Below, piece after piece: positions 20,731 through 31,824 of a DNA stretch of 64,000 nt (its first letter is position 1; every line of letters starts with the position of its first letter). The notes below the pieces were generated by a model, which was not told the origin of the DNA, ran no database searches, and was given only the letters and a program-made list of their open reading frames with translations. The stretch spans positions 1-64,000 of the forward strand of contig NZ_PVTK01000003.1 in assembly GCF_003002925.1 (NCBI RefSeq). The letters run 5' to 3'. The stretch is from Vreelandella songnenensis. Its GTDB lineage: Bacteria; Pseudomonadota; Gammaproteobacteria; Pseudomonadales; Halomonadaceae. The position numbers and the translations under genes were made by a program.

Positions 20731-21903
20731 TTAGCCTGGCGGTGTACGCAGACCGAGCACCGCATGGCGGATAAGGGTCAGCGCGTGATCAATATCGTCT
20801 TCGCTGGTAAAGCGCCCAAAACTGAAGCGTAGCGAGGATAGCGCCAGCGCGCGCGGTACGCCGACCCCCAGCAGTACATAAGAGGGGTCGACGCTTGCCG
20901 AGTTGCACGCCGAACCGGTAGACACGGCCACGTCGCGCAGCGCCATCAGCAGCGACTCGCCGTCGGTGCCTTCAAACGCCAGATTCAGAATATTGGGAAC
21001 CGACTGTTCCAGCGGGGTGTTGGCCACCACGCCGTCAAGCGTTTCAAGCCCTTCCAAAAAGCGCTGCCGAAGGCGGGCGATATGCGCCTGATCTTCGGCA
21101 TGCTGCTGGTGCATCAGCGCAAACGCCTCGCCCATGCCGGCAATCTGGTGAGTCGGCAGGGTGCCGGAGCGCATGCCGCGCTCGTGCCCGCCGCCGTGAA
21201 TCAGCGCTTCCAGGCGGATATCCGGGTGACGCTTGACGTAGAGCGCACCTACCCCTTTCGGCCCGTAGGTCTTGTGCGCGGACAGCGACATCAAGTCGAT
21301 CTGCTGCGCCACGACGTCTAGGGGAATACGTCCCACCGCCTGGGCGGCGTCGGTGTGAAAGACCGCGCCGAATTCGTGCGCCACCGCCGCCAGGGCAGCA
21401 ATATCGTTGATGCTGCCAAGTTCGTTGTTCACGGCCATCAGCGACACCAGCGCGGTATCGTCGCGCATGGCATCACGCAGCTGCTCGGGCGTGGTGCAGC
21501 CATCTTCTCCCGGGGCCAGCCAGGTGACTTCGAAGCCTTCGCGCTCCAGCGCTTTGGCTGTATCCACCACCGCCTTGTGCTCGATGGTCGAGGTCACCAG
21601 GTGCAGGCCACGCTCGCGGTTGGCACGCATATAGCCAATCAGTGCCAGGTTGTCGGCCTCTGTCGCGCCGCTGGTCCAGACAATTTCACGCGGGTCGGCG
21701 CCGATGGCATCCGCCACCTGGCGGCGCGCCTGCTCGACCACCTGTTCGGCCTGCCAGCCCAGCATATGGCTGCGCGAGGCGGGATTGGCAAACAGCTGAT
21801 CCACGGTCAGGTAGCGCTGCATGACCTCGGCCACGCGGGTGTCCACCGGTGCGGTGGCGGCGTAGTCCAGGTAAATGGGAAGCGAAGGAGTGGTTGTCGT
21901 CAT
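20731..21903 (-). CDS. iscS: Cysteine desulfurase IscS
   Basis: IscS takes sulfur from cysteine for Fe-S clusters and tRNA thiolation. The 390-residue product has the PLP-binding Lys in SLSAHKTYGPKGVGAL and the persulfide loop STGSACNSASVDPSYVL, characteristic of group I desulfurases. The N-terminus IYLDYAATAPVD is typical. It is downstream of iscR by 53 bases and upstream of iscA by 33 bases. Several residues around the cofactor are normal, so it should be active even though the scaffold gene iscU is missing here. Confidence 0.92.
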   Translation of the reverse strand: MTTTTPSLPIYLDYAATAPVDTRVAEVMQRYLTVDQLFANPASRSHMLGWQAEQVVEQARRQVADAIGADPREIVWTSGATEADNLALIGYMRANRERGLHLVTSTIEHKAVVDTAKALEREGFEVTWLAPGEDGCTTPEQLRDAMRDDTALVSLMAVNNELGSINDIAALAAVAHEFGAVFHTDAAQAVGRIPLDVVAQQIDLMSLSAHKTYGPKGVGALYVKRHPDIRLEALIHGGGHERGMRSGTLPTHQIAGMGEAFALMHQQHAEDQAHIARLRQRFLEGLETLDGVVANTPLEQSVPNILNLAFEGTDGESLLMALRDVAVSTGSACNSASVDPSYVLLGVGVPRALALSSLRFSFGRFTSEDDIDHALTLIRHAVLGLRTPPG

Positions 21904-21956
21904 GGGGACCCGCTTAATTCAAATGCGCCAGGAGGTGGTGTTCACACGCCGGGCCA

Positions 21957-22424
21957 TTACGGTGATGAGGCGAGAATACCCGCTTCAACGCGATTTCGTT
22001 GCCGTGAGGCGATACGTAGTACATCGGGGCGCTGCATCAATTGAGCAAGGGTGACGTCGTCAAGAAAGTGGCGGATCTGGCCGGAGAGCTCGCACCATAA
22101 ATGGTGGGTCAGGCAGGTGCTGCCCTGCTGACAATCGGACAGGCCCTGGCAGCGCGTGGCATCGACGGTTTCATCCACCGCATCGATCACCTGAGAAACG
22201 CTGATGTCATCCGCCGAACGAGCCAGCAGATAGCCACCGCCCGGGCCGCGCACGCTCTGGACAAGCCCCGAGCGGCGCAGCCGGGAAAACAGCTGCTCAA
22301 GGTAGGAGAGCGAAATCTCCTGACGCTTGGAAATATCCGCAAGGCAGGTCGGCCCGTACTGGCCGTTCAAGGCCAGGTCGAGCATGGCGGTTACAGCGTA
22401 ACGCCCTTTGGTAGTCAAACGCAT
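21957..22424 (-). CDS. iscR: Fe-S cluster assembly transcriptional regulator IscR
   Basis: IscR is an Rrf2-family repressor that senses [2Fe-2S] status. The 155-residue product from the ATG at 22424 begins [19 protein letters not shown], the family start, contains the winged helix with the wing [11 protein letters not shown], and has three cysteine ligands in [24 protein letters not shown] site lies 8 bases upstream. It heads the reduced iscR-iscS-iscA cluster and probably represses its own promoter (see 22477-22506). Confidence 0.94.
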   Translation of the reverse strand: MRLTTKGRYAVTAMLDLALNGQYGPTCLADISKRQEISLSYLEQLFSRLRRSGLVQSVRGPGGGYLLARSADDISVSQVIDAVDETVDATRCQGLSDCQQGSTCLTHHLWCELSGQIRHFLDDVTLAQLMQRPDVLRIASRQRNRVEAGILASSP

Positions 22425-22476
22425 GACAGGCACCTCGACGCTGAACGATCAGCGTGCTCCCGGCAAATGTGCTGCC

Positions 22477-22506
22477 ATTATGGGAAAACCTGAGTAGTTT
22501 GGTCAA
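22477..22506 (-). promoter_or_regulatory. Predicted iscR promoter with overlapping IscR-like operator
   Basis: On the minus strand TTGACC (22501-22506) and CATAAT (22477-22482) are spaced by 18 bases, a good sigma-70 pair 53 bases before the iscR ATG. The stretch over the -35 reads TTGACCAAACTACTCAGGTT, close to the type I IscR site pattern (YYGACTRWWWYAGTCRR). The -35 overlaps the cysE stop codon. A 6-bp hairpin (22439-22454) lies in the leader. The match is by eye. Confidence 0.55.
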
Positions 22507-23378
22507 CCTTTACCCGGTGGGCGGGTGTCATCTTCCGGCGTGCGCTCCGGCGTAGCGGCGTTTGCTTGTGGCTTGCCAAGCCCTGCGCAGCCGGTGTCGC
22601 TTTCCTCCAGAATGCCGGCGAAGTCCTCATCGCGCAGCTCTGGAAGGCGGCCTTCACGGTAGCTTTCATCCAGCTTGCGAAGTGTCGAGCACATGCGCTC
22701 GATACGCTCGTCCACAGCGTGCATGTGATCGAGCATCGCCTGCATGGAGCGGGCGACCGGGTCGGGCATGTCCTGGCTGACGCCGTAGGCATCGAAGCCA
22801 AACTTCTGGCAGATGGCCTCGCGGCGCGCCGGGTCCACTTCCAGCGCCTCTTCTACATCCGGCTCGGCACGCTTGACCACCTTGCCCGGAATGCCGACCA
22901 CGGTAGCACCTGGCGGCACCTCCTTGGTGACCACGGCGTTGGAGCCGATCTTGGCGCCGGCGCCCACGCTGAACGGCCCGAGAATCTTGGCGCCCGCGCC
23001 GACGATCACGCCGTCTTCAAGGGTCGGGTGGCGCTTGCCCTTGTTCCAGCTGGTGCCGCCCAGCGTCACGCCCTGATACAGCGTGACGTTATCGCCCACC
23101 AAGGCCGTTTCGCCAATCACCACACCCATGCCGTGGTCGATGAAGAAACGCCGGCCGATGGTGGCGCCCGGGTGAATCTCGATACCGGTCAGCCAGCGCG
23201 AAAAGGTCGACAGCGTGCGCGCCAGCCACTTGAGATTCTTCTTCCACAGCCAGTGGCTACAGCGATGAATCAACAGCGCGTGCAGGCCAGGGTAGTTGGT
23301 CAGCACTTCCAGAAAGTTACGCGCGGCCGGGTCGCGGTCGAATACGCTATTAATGTCTTCACGCAGGCGTTGGAACAT
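22503..23378 (-). CDS. cysE: Serine O-acetyltransferase
   Basis: CysE acetylates serine to O-acetylserine, the acceptor for sulfide in cysteine synthesis, and supplies the substrate used by IscS. The 291-residue product has the N-terminal helical part and the left-handed beta-helix of hexapeptide repeats ([40 protein letters not shown]). It has a C-terminal extension of about 110 residues after [11 protein letters not shown], rich in charged residues, which is longer than in E. coli. It lies between trmJ and iscR. Confidence 0.94.
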   Translation of the reverse strand: MFQRLREDINSVFDRDPAARNFLEVLTNYPGLHALLIHRCSHWLWKKNLKWLARTLSTFSRWLTGIEIHPGATIGRRFFIDHGMGVVIGETALVGDNVTLYQGVTLGGTSWNKGKRHPTLEDGVIVGAGAKILGPFSVGAGAKIGSNAVVTKEVPPGATVVGIPGKVVKRAEPDVEEALEVDPARREAICQKFGFDAYGVSQDMPDPVARSMQAMLDHMHAVDERIERMCSTLRKLDESYREGRLPELRDEDFAGILEESDTGCAGLGKPQANAATPERTPEDDTRPPGKG

Positions 23379-23447
23379 GGGAAGTCCTTGTAAGGGCAGA
23401 CAGTGGGGCCAAGTGCTTCAAGCCTAGACCCCGTCCAGCTATTTATA

Positions 23448-24200
23448 TCAGGAAGCGCTATCGGTCTTCTTGCCTGCCGACTTCTCGGTGGCCGATAGAA
23501 TACCGCGCAGAATGTTCATCTCCATCTTTTCCGGGCGGGCGCGCAGATAGAGCCGGCGCAGCCTGGCCATCAGTTGACGAGGCTGAGCCGGGTCGTGGAA
23601 TTCGATGGCGATAAGGGCGCGCTCCAGATGCTCGAAATAGCGCTCGAGTTCTTCATGGGTGGCCTGCTCGTCGTCGTCCACTGGGGTTGGCGCGGCATCC
23701 GCCTGGCTGAGCCAGGCCATGCGGCACTCGTAGGCCAGCACCTGTACGGCGGCCGCCAGGTTGAGCGAGCTGAAATCAGCGTTGGTAGGAATATGCACGT
23801 GGGCGTGGCAGCGCTGAAGCTCGGCGTTGGTCAGGCCGCTATCTTCCCGGCCAAACACCAGCGCTACCCTTGACGCCGCCTGCTGGCACTCGCCCGGCAA
23901 GCGGTCAGCCAGTTCGCGCGGGGTGATCATCGGCCAGGGCAGGGTGCGCGAGCGGGCACTGGCGCCCACGGCGAGCGTGCAGTCGGCCACCGCCTCTTCA
24001 AGCGTTGCGTGAACGCTTGCCTGGTGCAGCAGGTGGTCGGCACCGGAGGCCCGCGAGATGCTGTCCTGGGTGATCACCTCGCAGCGCGGCGCTACAAGGG
24101 CGAGATCCGCCAGGCCCATGTTATGCATGGCACGGGCGACGCCGCCGATGTTGCCGGGGTGACTGGTGCCGATCAAGACGATACGAATGCGCTCAAGCAT
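23448..24200 (-). CDS. trmJ: tRNA (cytidine/uridine-2'-O-)-methyltransferase TrmJ
   Basis: TrmJ is a SPOUT-fold methyltransferase that modifies position 32 of several tRNAs. The 250-residue product starts MLERIRIVLIGTSHPGNIGG, the family N-terminus with the conserved Asn/Gly loop, and contains ALVFGREDSGLTN and HIPTNADFSSLNLAAAVQVL, which form the SAM knot. The ATG at 24200 is chosen over an upstream frame opening at 24293 because the protein then matches the family. It is divergent from suhB and upstream of cysE. Confidence 0.94.
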   Translation of the reverse strand: MLERIRIVLIGTSHPGNIGGVARAMHNMGLADLALVAPRCEVITQDSISRASGADHLLHQASVHATLEEAVADCTLAVGASARSRTLPWPMITPRELADRLPGECQQAASRVALVFGREDSGLTNAELQRCHAHVHIPTNADFSSLNLAAAVQVLAYECRMAWLSQADAAPTPVDDDEQATHEELERYFEHLERALIAIEFHDPAQPRQLMARLRRLYLRARPEKMEMNILRGILSATEKSAGKKTDSAS

Positions 24201-24390
24201 GATGGTAGAACTCGGTAAACGGGGCTCGGTCAGCCGTGTCTGATCAACAGAGCGTACTGAGTGAGCAAAAACGGGAAACGCGCAGTTTAGCACGAGTCGA
24301 TAGCGTGCCCGACAGGGGTCTGCTAGAATTGCGCGCCATAGGCAATCCAGCGCCTAACGTTCTTTAACATCACTGTGACAAGGCCCGATC

Positions 24391-25185
24391 ATGAATCCGA
24401 TGGTCCAATTTACGCTGCGCGCGGCGCGCAGCGCAGTTGAACAATTTCAACGTGTTCGTGAGCGTATCGAAAACGCCCATGAAGAATCCAACCTCGACCG
24501 CCTGCTTGAAGACACGGCGCGCAAGGCCGAAGCGACCATTGTGCACCAGTTGGAGCGCGGCTACCCCCAGCACGGTGTTACCGGCCGCTACACGCCCCAT
24601 AAAGCGGGCGAAGGCGAGGGAGAAGAGATCGTCTGGAAGATTGAACCCATGCATGGCTACTCCAATCTGGCGGTAGCGGGTAAAGGCTTTGCTCTCTCAG
24701 TGGTGTGTCTCGTCAAGGGCCGCCCGGAACACGCGGTGATCATCGCGCCGTTCGGCGACGATGAATACATTGCCAGCCGCGGCCGCGGTGCCCAGCACAA
24801 CGGCAAGCGTATGCGGGTCAGCAAACCCACCGCGATTACCGGCACGCGTTTGGCCATGAGCCTTCCTGAAGCGTGGCTGCGCCCCAGTCATCTGCCTGCC
24901 TATCTCACCGTCACCCAGCAGCTTGCTCCTCAGGTAGAAACCCTGGTGGCGACTGGCTGTGGCCTGCTGGACATGTGTGAACTGGCCGCCGGCCGGGTCG
25001 ACAGCGCCTTCGTGATGGGCATGGAAGAGCAGGACATGCAGGTAGGTACGCTGTTTCTGAAAGAAGCCGGCGCGCTGATGGGCACCCCGGACGGTCAGCC
25101 CAGCGTCAAGGTGGAAGGCCAACTGATGGCCGCTGGCCCGCGCCTTTACAAGGCGATGATCAAGCAGCTGGCGCCGCATTTTTGA
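24391..25185 (+). CDS. suhB: SuhB-like inositol monophosphatase family protein with a degenerate metal site
   Basis: SuhB proteins have the IMPase fold; in E. coli SuhB also joins the NusA/NusG antitermination complex on rRNA operons. Position (divergent from trmJ) and the flanks MVQFTLRAARSAVEQF, ASRGRGAQHNGKRMRVS and ELAAGRVDSAF support the 264-residue product as the SuhB orthologue. The catalytic motifs are altered: the usual DPLDGTTN is EPMHGYSN (residues 85-92), so both metal-binding Asp are replaced by Glu and His. The GEE motif before it is not recognisable, being replaced by GRYTPHKAGEGEGEE. The third-metal region keeps an Asp (QDMQVG). Phosphatase activity is therefore doubtful, while a structural role in antitermination could remain. 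Confidence 0.85.
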   Translation: MNPMVQFTLRAARSAVEQFQRVRERIENAHEESNLDRLLEDTARKAEATIVHQLERGYPQHGVTGRYTPHKAGEGEGEEIVWKIEPMHGYSNLAVAGKGFALSVVCLVKGRPEHAVIIAPFGDDEYIASRGRGAQHNGKRMRVSKPTAITGTRLAMSLPEAWLRPSHLPAYLTVTQQLAPQVETLVATGCGLLDMCELAAGRVDSAFVMGMEEQDMQVGTLFLKEAGALMGTPDGQPSVKVEGQLMAAGPRLYKAMIKQLAPHF

Positions 25186-25271
25186 TCGGTGAGTAAAGCG
25201 CAAGGCGTGAATGGCAAGTCGTGAATGGTGAGGGGTAGGCCGTCGCGTTTGTCGCTTGCCATTGGCGCATT

Positions 25272-25308
25272 AAAAAGGCCCTGCCGGGAAACCGGCAGGG
25301 CCTTTTTT
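25272..25308. terminator. Bidirectional terminator between suhB and secF
   Basis: A long GC-rich stem (GGCCCTGCCGG with CCGGCAGGGCC, GAAA tetraloop) is flanked by five A on the left and six T on the right. It separates the convergent suhB and secF genes and should work in both directions. Confidence 0.9.
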
Positions 25309-25330
25309 GTGGCTGTTTATCAGTGCTTCA

Positions 25331-26263
25331 TCAAGGCAGCTCTTCTTCCTCTTCATCCACGGCTTTCTTGGTGGGGATCAAGTCCTCACGGGAAAGCTTG
25401 AGCGGCAGCAGCAGCGCGCCCGAGATGTAGATGGAGGAGAACGTGCCCACGCCAATGCCGATCAGCAGAGCGATGGCGAAGTTCTCGATCATGTCACCGC
25501 CGAGCAGCAGCAGGGCGACCAGTACCAGCATGGTCGTGCCGGAGGTGGCCAGCGTACGCGACAGGGTGGCGTTGATCGCTTCGTTGAAGATCTGCGGCAT
25601 ATCGTCGATACGCGAGGTGCGGATCGTTTCACGAATGCGGTCGTACACCACGATGGTGTCGTTCAGCGAGTAGCCGATAACCGCCAGAATGGCCGCCAGT
25701 ACCGTCAGGTCGAATTCAAGCTGGAACAGCGCAAAGACGCCCACCACGATGATCACATCGTGAAGCAGGGCCAGAAGTGCCCCGATGGCAAACTTGTACT
25801 GAAAACGCAAGGCGACATACAGCATCACCACGCCGAGTGCGACCAGCAGGCCCAGACCGCTCTGGTCGCGCAACTGATCGCCTACCTGTGAGCCAACGAA
25901 CTCGGCGCGTACCAGGTTGACGCTTTCACCGCTGGTGCGCAGCAGGTTGACGACATCGCTGCCTACATCCGGGTCGAAAGCCTGCTGCAGGCGGATAAGT
26001 ACTTCCGTCGAGGCGCCGAAGGTCTGTACCGAGACATCCCGGAAGCCGCTATCCACCATCAGCTGGCGAATGGCATCCAGCGAGGGCGCCGTGGCGTAAC
26101 GCACTTCGATCAGCGTGCCGCCGGTGAAGTCGAGCCCCAGGTTGAGCTGTTGGAACACGAGGGCGCCAATCGACACAATCAGCATTAAAGCAGAGACGAT
26201 GAACGCAAGCTTGCGCCGTCCCATGAAGTCGATTTGCAGTTGCGATAGGGGTTTCATTGCCAC
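25331..26263 (-). CDS. secF: Protein translocase subunit SecF
   Basis: SecF pairs with SecD to use the ion gradient for pulling exported proteins across the inner membrane. The 310-residue product has the first transmembrane helix (KLAFIVSALMLIVSIGALVF), the periplasmic P4 domain starting LGLDFTGGTLIEVRY, and five further helices with the conserved VIGYSLNDTIVVYDRIRE. It ends in a short acidic tail. It lies 72 bases downstream of secD in the yajC-secD-secF run. Confidence 0.97.
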   Translation of the reverse strand: MAMKPLSQLQIDFMGRRKLAFIVSALMLIVSIGALVFQQLNLGLDFTGGTLIEVRYATAPSLDAIRQLMVDSGFRDVSVQTFGASTEVLIRLQQAFDPDVGSDVVNLLRTSGESVNLVRAEFVGSQVGDQLRDQSGLGLLVALGVVMLYVALRFQYKFAIGALLALLHDVIIVVGVFALFQLEFDLTVLAAILAVIGYSLNDTIVVYDRIRETIRTSRIDDMPQIFNEAINATLSRTLATSGTTMLVLVALLLLGGDMIENFAIALLIGIGVGTFSSIYISGALLLPLKLSREDLIPTKKAVDEEEEELP

Positions 26264-26335
26264 CTCTTCAATTCGGGGCTGAGCGCACGGCTCAAACGCA
26301 TGTTCTCTAAGTCCATGTTCTTGAGATCCATGTCC

Positions 26336-28189
26336 TTAAATCCACAGCTTTTTGACGGGCTTGCTGCCATAGGTCAGGTTGACCATGGCGCGCGTCACCA
26401 TCAGTGCGGTGAACATGGACGTCAAGATGCCGATAGAGAGCGTGACCGCAAAGCCTTTCACCGGGCCGGTACCAATCGAGAACAGAATCACCGCCACCAG
26501 AAGCGTGGTGATGTTGGCATCCACGATCGAAGTAAAGGCGCGCTCGTAGCCTGCGTGGATGGCCTGCTGAATCGACAGTCCGTTTCTAAGCTCTTCACGT
26601 ATGCGCTCGAAGATCAGTACGTTGGCATCTACCGCCATCCCCAGCGTTAGTACGATACCGGCAATGCCCGGCAGCGTCAGCGTGGCGCCCAGCATCGACA
26701 TTACCGCGACCAGAAGCGTCAAGTTGAGGGCGAGCGCCACATTGGCAAAGATGCCGAACACCTTGTAGCGAACGAGCATGAACAGTACGACCAGCAGCAG
26801 GCCGATCTGTACCGACAGCAGGCCGCGTTCGATGTTTTCCGCGCCCAGGCTTGGGCCAATGGTGCGTTCCTGCACGAAGTAGATAGGGGCGGCAAGCGAG
26901 CCCGAACGCAGCAGAAGCGCAAGCTCAGCGGCTTCGGTCGGGGAGTCCAGGCCGGTAATCCGGAAGCTGTTACCCAGCGCGCTCTGGATGGTCGCTAGGC
27001 TGATCAAACCACGCTCAACATACGGCTCGCGCTCGATGGTCTCTTCGCCGGTTTCCGGGTCGGTGACCACCGTGTCTTCGCTCTTGTGCTCGATGAACAG
27101 CACCGCCATGTTACGGCCGATATTGGTGCGCGTGGCGCGGTTCATCAGTGTGCCGCCGGTGCCGTCCAGGTTGATGTTGACCTGAGGACGACCGTTTTCA
27201 TCAAAGCTGTTGCTGGCACTGGAAACGCTGTCACCGGTAATGATGACATCGCGCATCAACTCCGCCGAGCGTGCCGAATCATTGCGGAACACGTGGGTTT
27301 CCGTTTCAGCCGTTGGCGTGTCGTTACGGGCTTCCAGACGGAATTCAAGATTCGCCGTCGCGCCCACGATCCGCTTGGCAGCCACGGTATCCTGTATGCC
27401 GGGTAGCTCGACCACGATCTGGTTCGGCCCCTGGCGTTGAACCATGGGCTCGGCAACCCCCAGCTCATTCACCCGGTTACGCAGGGTGGTCAAGTTCTGG
27501 TTGATGGCGTAGTCCTGAATTTCGTTGACGGTCTGATCGCTCAGCGTCATCACAAGCCTTGAGGAGCGGTCGCTGCCTTCGCTGGTGAAATCGAAATTGG
27601 GGAAGTCGCGGCTGATCAAGCGACGGGCGCTGTCGCGGTCTTCAGAGCTTGCGAAATCGATCGACAGCGTACGGCCCTCGACGTCCGTGTTGCGGTAGCG
27701 GATACGCTCGCTACGTAAAAGCTCGCGCATGGCGCTGGCGTTGACTTCCAGGCGCTGGGTCAGCGCTGCATCCATATCCACTTCCAGCAGGAAGTGAACG
27801 CCGCCGCGCAGATCAAGGCCCAGGGTCATGGGCGATGCCGAAAACGCTTGCAGCCAGCCGGGGGTGGCTTCGGCAAGGTTGAGTGCTACGGTGGCTTCAC
27901 CGTCCAACTGCTCAGCGGCAATATCGCGAGCGTTGAGCTGGTCTTCGTCGTTGCGCAGGCGAATCAGCCATTGGCCGTTCTCCTGCTCGGAGGCCTTGAC
28001 GGCGATGCCGTTCTCTTCAAGGGCGCTTTCAACGCGCTGGATTTGACGCAACTCCAGCGTCTCGCCCTGGGCGCTGCTGAGCTGAATAGCGGGATCTGCG
28101 GGGAATAAGTTGGGAAGCGAATAGATAAGGCCAACCACCAGGACGACCAGTATCAGCAGATACTTCCACAGGGGGTAACGGTTGAGCAT
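26336..28189 (-). CDS. secD: Protein translocase subunit SecD
   Basis: SecD is the larger partner of SecF. The 617-residue product begins MLNRYPLWKYLLILVVLVVG, the typical gammaproteobacterial first helix. A large periplasmic P1 domain contains LGLDLRGGVHFLLEVDMDAA, and the C-terminal transmembrane block contains AVDANVLIFERIREELRNG. An in-frame start at 28270 would add 27 residues before the first helix and is not used. yajC ends 132 bases upstream. Confidence 0.97.
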   Translation of the reverse strand: MLNRYPLWKYLLILVVLVVGLIYSLPNLFPADPAIQLSSAQGETLELRQIQRVESALEENGIAVKASEQENGQWLIRLRNDEDQLNARDIAAEQLDGEATVALNLAEATPGWLQAFSASPMTLGLDLRGGVHFLLEVDMDAALTQRLEVNASAMRELLRSERIRYRNTDVEGRTLSIDFASSEDRDSARRLISRDFPNFDFTSEGSDRSSRLVMTLSDQTVNEIQDYAINQNLTTLRNRVNELGVAEPMVQRQGPNQIVVELPGIQDTVAAKRIVGATANLEFRLEARNDTPTAETETHVFRNDSARSAELMRDVIITGDSVSSASNSFDENGRPQVNINLDGTGGTLMNRATRTNIGRNMAVLFIEHKSEDTVVTDPETGEETIEREPYVERGLISLATIQSALGNSFRITGLDSPTEAAELALLLRSGSLAAPIYFVQERTIGPSLGAENIERGLLSVQIGLLLVVLFMLVRYKVFGIFANVALALNLTLLVAVMSMLGATLTLPGIAGIVLTLGMAVDANVLIFERIREELRNGLSIQQAIHAGYERAFTSIVDANITTLLVAVILFSIGTGPVKGFAVTLSIGILTSMFTALMVTRAMVNLTYGSKPVKKLWI

Positions 28190-28321
28190 GCAAGCCCTGC
28201 CTTCAATTACAAACGGAATTGCTGTGCGCGGAGGCCCACGCACAGCAAAATTTACCATCGTATCTACCATGGCACCCCTGCCGGGGTGGCTGGCACTGAA
28301 TCGGCAGGGATGTTTTAAGCG

Positions 28322-28648
28322 TTAGATGGACTTGATTGTGCCCTTCGGCAGTACGGCAGCAACGGCATTCTTCTGCACGTTGACTTCGGTACCTTCAGAT
28401 ACTTCCAGGGTCAGGAACTCATCGCTGACTTTGGTGACGCGGCCAACCAGGCCACCGCCGATCACGACTTCATCGCCTTTATCCAGGCTGGTCACCAGCT
28501 GCTTGTGCTGCTTGGCACGCTTGGCCTGCGGGCGCCACAGCAGGAAGTAGAAAATCAGCACGAAGCCGACCAGCATGACGATTTGCGCGATGCCACCGCC
28601 AGCCGCCGCTTCTTGGGCGTGGGCTGGTGAGATGAAGAAATCCAGCAT
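28322..28648 (-). CDS. yajC: Sec translocon accessory protein YajC
   Basis: YajC is a small inner membrane protein that co-purifies with SecDF. The 108-residue product has one transmembrane helix (IVMLVGFVLIFYFLLWRP, about residues 23-40) and the conserved cytoplasmic region SLDKGDEVVIGGGLVGRVTK. It follows tgt by 111 bases. That gap contains an 8-bp inverted repeat (28695-28702 with 28725-28732) and a short palindrome near 28739-28754, without a clear T-run. Confidence 0.95.
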   Translation of the reverse strand: MLDFFISPAHAQEAAAGGGIAQIVMLVGFVLIFYFLLWRPQAKRAKQHKQLVTSLDKGDEVVIGGGLVGRVTKVSDEFLTLEVSEGTEVNVQKNAVAAVLPKGTIKSI

Positions 28649-28759
28649 TGCAGAGAACTCCTAGGTTAAGACCCAAATGGGTGAAAGAGTTAGTAGAGGC
28701 GCCGATCAACGATTAGGTTCATGAGCGCCTCTTGGCTCATCCGCCAACGCGGATGATGA

Positions 28760-30981
<2,222 letters not shown>

Positions 30982-31054
30982 GGGTTGGCTCTTAACGGTG
31001 GTCAAACAGGCGGCATAGGATAGCGCTTTGTAGCCACAAAGTCAGTCAATGTGA

Positions 31055-31082
31055 TTGACCCACCGATGATTCCCCGTATAAT
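31055..31082 (+). promoter_or_regulatory. Strong promoter of the tRNA-Leu gene
   Basis: TTGACC at 31055-31060 and a consensus TATAAT at 31077-31082 are separated by 16 bases, and the tRNA begins 12 bases after the -10. The following GCGC resembles a GC-rich discriminator, as expected for a growth-rate controlled stable RNA promoter. Confidence 0.8.
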
Positions 31083-31093
31083 GCGCATCCATT

Positions 31094-31180
31094 GCCGGTG
31101 TGGCGGAATTGGTAGACGCAGCGGATTCAAAATCCGCCGCCTTTACGGGTGTGCCAGTTCGAGTCTGGCCACCGGCACCA
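31094..31180 (+). tRNA. tRNA-Leu (anticodon CAA)
   Basis: The 87-nt sequence folds as a class II tRNA: acceptor GCCGGTG pairs with CACCGGC, the anticodon stem GCGGA/TCCGC encloses TTCAAAA with anticodon CAA at 31128-31130, a long variable arm follows, and the T arm contains GTTCGAG. The CCA end is encoded (31178-31180). It reads UUG leucine codons. Confidence 0.96.
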
Positions 31181-31187
31181 AATTTCA

Positions 31188-31218
31188 GGGCTTAGCGTTT
31201 ATCGCTAGGCCCTTTTTT
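31188..31218 (+). terminator. Terminator of the tRNA-Leu transcript
   Basis: A stem of GGGCTTAGCG (31188-31197) with CGCTAGGCCC (31203-31212), one mismatch, TTTAT loop and six T. It ends the single-gene tRNA transcript. Confidence 0.85.
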
Positions 31219-31394
31219 GTGGCCGCTATCTGGTTTTTCAGGAGTGATATTGGTTTAGACATGAGGTAAGCGCCGTGTCTTGTGCTTTGAATGATTTCTC
31301 TGCATGATCTTGAAACCAATAATTGACTGCTGAGCGCTTTAATAGTCAAAACAACCTTTTATCTCAGCAGAGCCACTTCTTAAAGGAGAGCGGC

Positions 31395-31751
31395 ATGAGC
31401 GTTACCTATCAAGAAAGCAATGCACGCATGAGCCAGGTGGCCATCCACAACGGCACCGTTTACCTGGCAGGTCAGGTGCCCGGTGACGCCACGGCGGACA
31501 TGAAAGGCCAGACCGAACAGGTCCTGACGCGTATCGATCAGCTTCTGGAACAGGCAGGCTCCTCGAAAGCGCATCTCATCAGTGCTCAGGTGTGGGTCAC
31601 CGACATGGCCGAGTTCGATCAGATGAACGTGGCCTGGGAAGCCTGGATCGGTGCCAACAAGCCGCCGGTACGCGCCGCGCTGGAAGCCAAACTGGCCAAG
31701 CCGGAGTGGAAGGTCGAGATCATGGTGATCGCGGCGTTGCCGGATGCGTAA
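31395..31751 (+). CDS. RidA family protein (enamine/imine deaminase)
   Basis: RidA-family proteins hydrolyse reactive enamines and imines formed by PLP enzymes. The 118-residue product has the typical fold pattern (VAIHNGTVYLAGQVPGDATA) and the active-site Arg in PPVRAALEAKLAKPEWKVEI. The C-terminal substrate motif is less canonical than in E. coli RidA, so it may belong to a different Rid subfamily. AAAGGAG precedes the ATG at 31395. A PLP-dependent aminotransferase lies convergently next to it, which fits a protective role. Confidence 0.88.
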   Translation: MSVTYQESNARMSQVAIHNGTVYLAGQVPGDATADMKGQTEQVLTRIDQLLEQAGSSKAHLISAQVWVTDMAEFDQMNVAWEAWIGANKPPVRAALEAKLAKPEWKVEIMVIAALPDA

Positions 31752-31788
31752 TGCGTTGTTAACGAAGAAATAGCGTTAGTGGATTGAA

Positions 31789-31810
31789 AACCCCGGCTCG
31801 AGCCGGGGTT
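31789..31810. terminator. Palindromic terminator between ridA-like gene and HisC-like gene
   Basis: AACCCCGGCTC/GAGCCGGGGTT is a perfect 22-bp palindrome lying between two convergent genes. Runs of T are short, so termination strength is uncertain. Confidence 0.6.
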
Positions 31811-31824
31811 CTGCATTTATAGAG

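Noticed and set aside
28695-28754. Hairpins between tgt and yajC as a terminator or riboswitch
   Set aside because: An 8-bp stem with a 22-base loop and a short palindrome are present, but there is no T-run and no riboswitch pattern I can identify.
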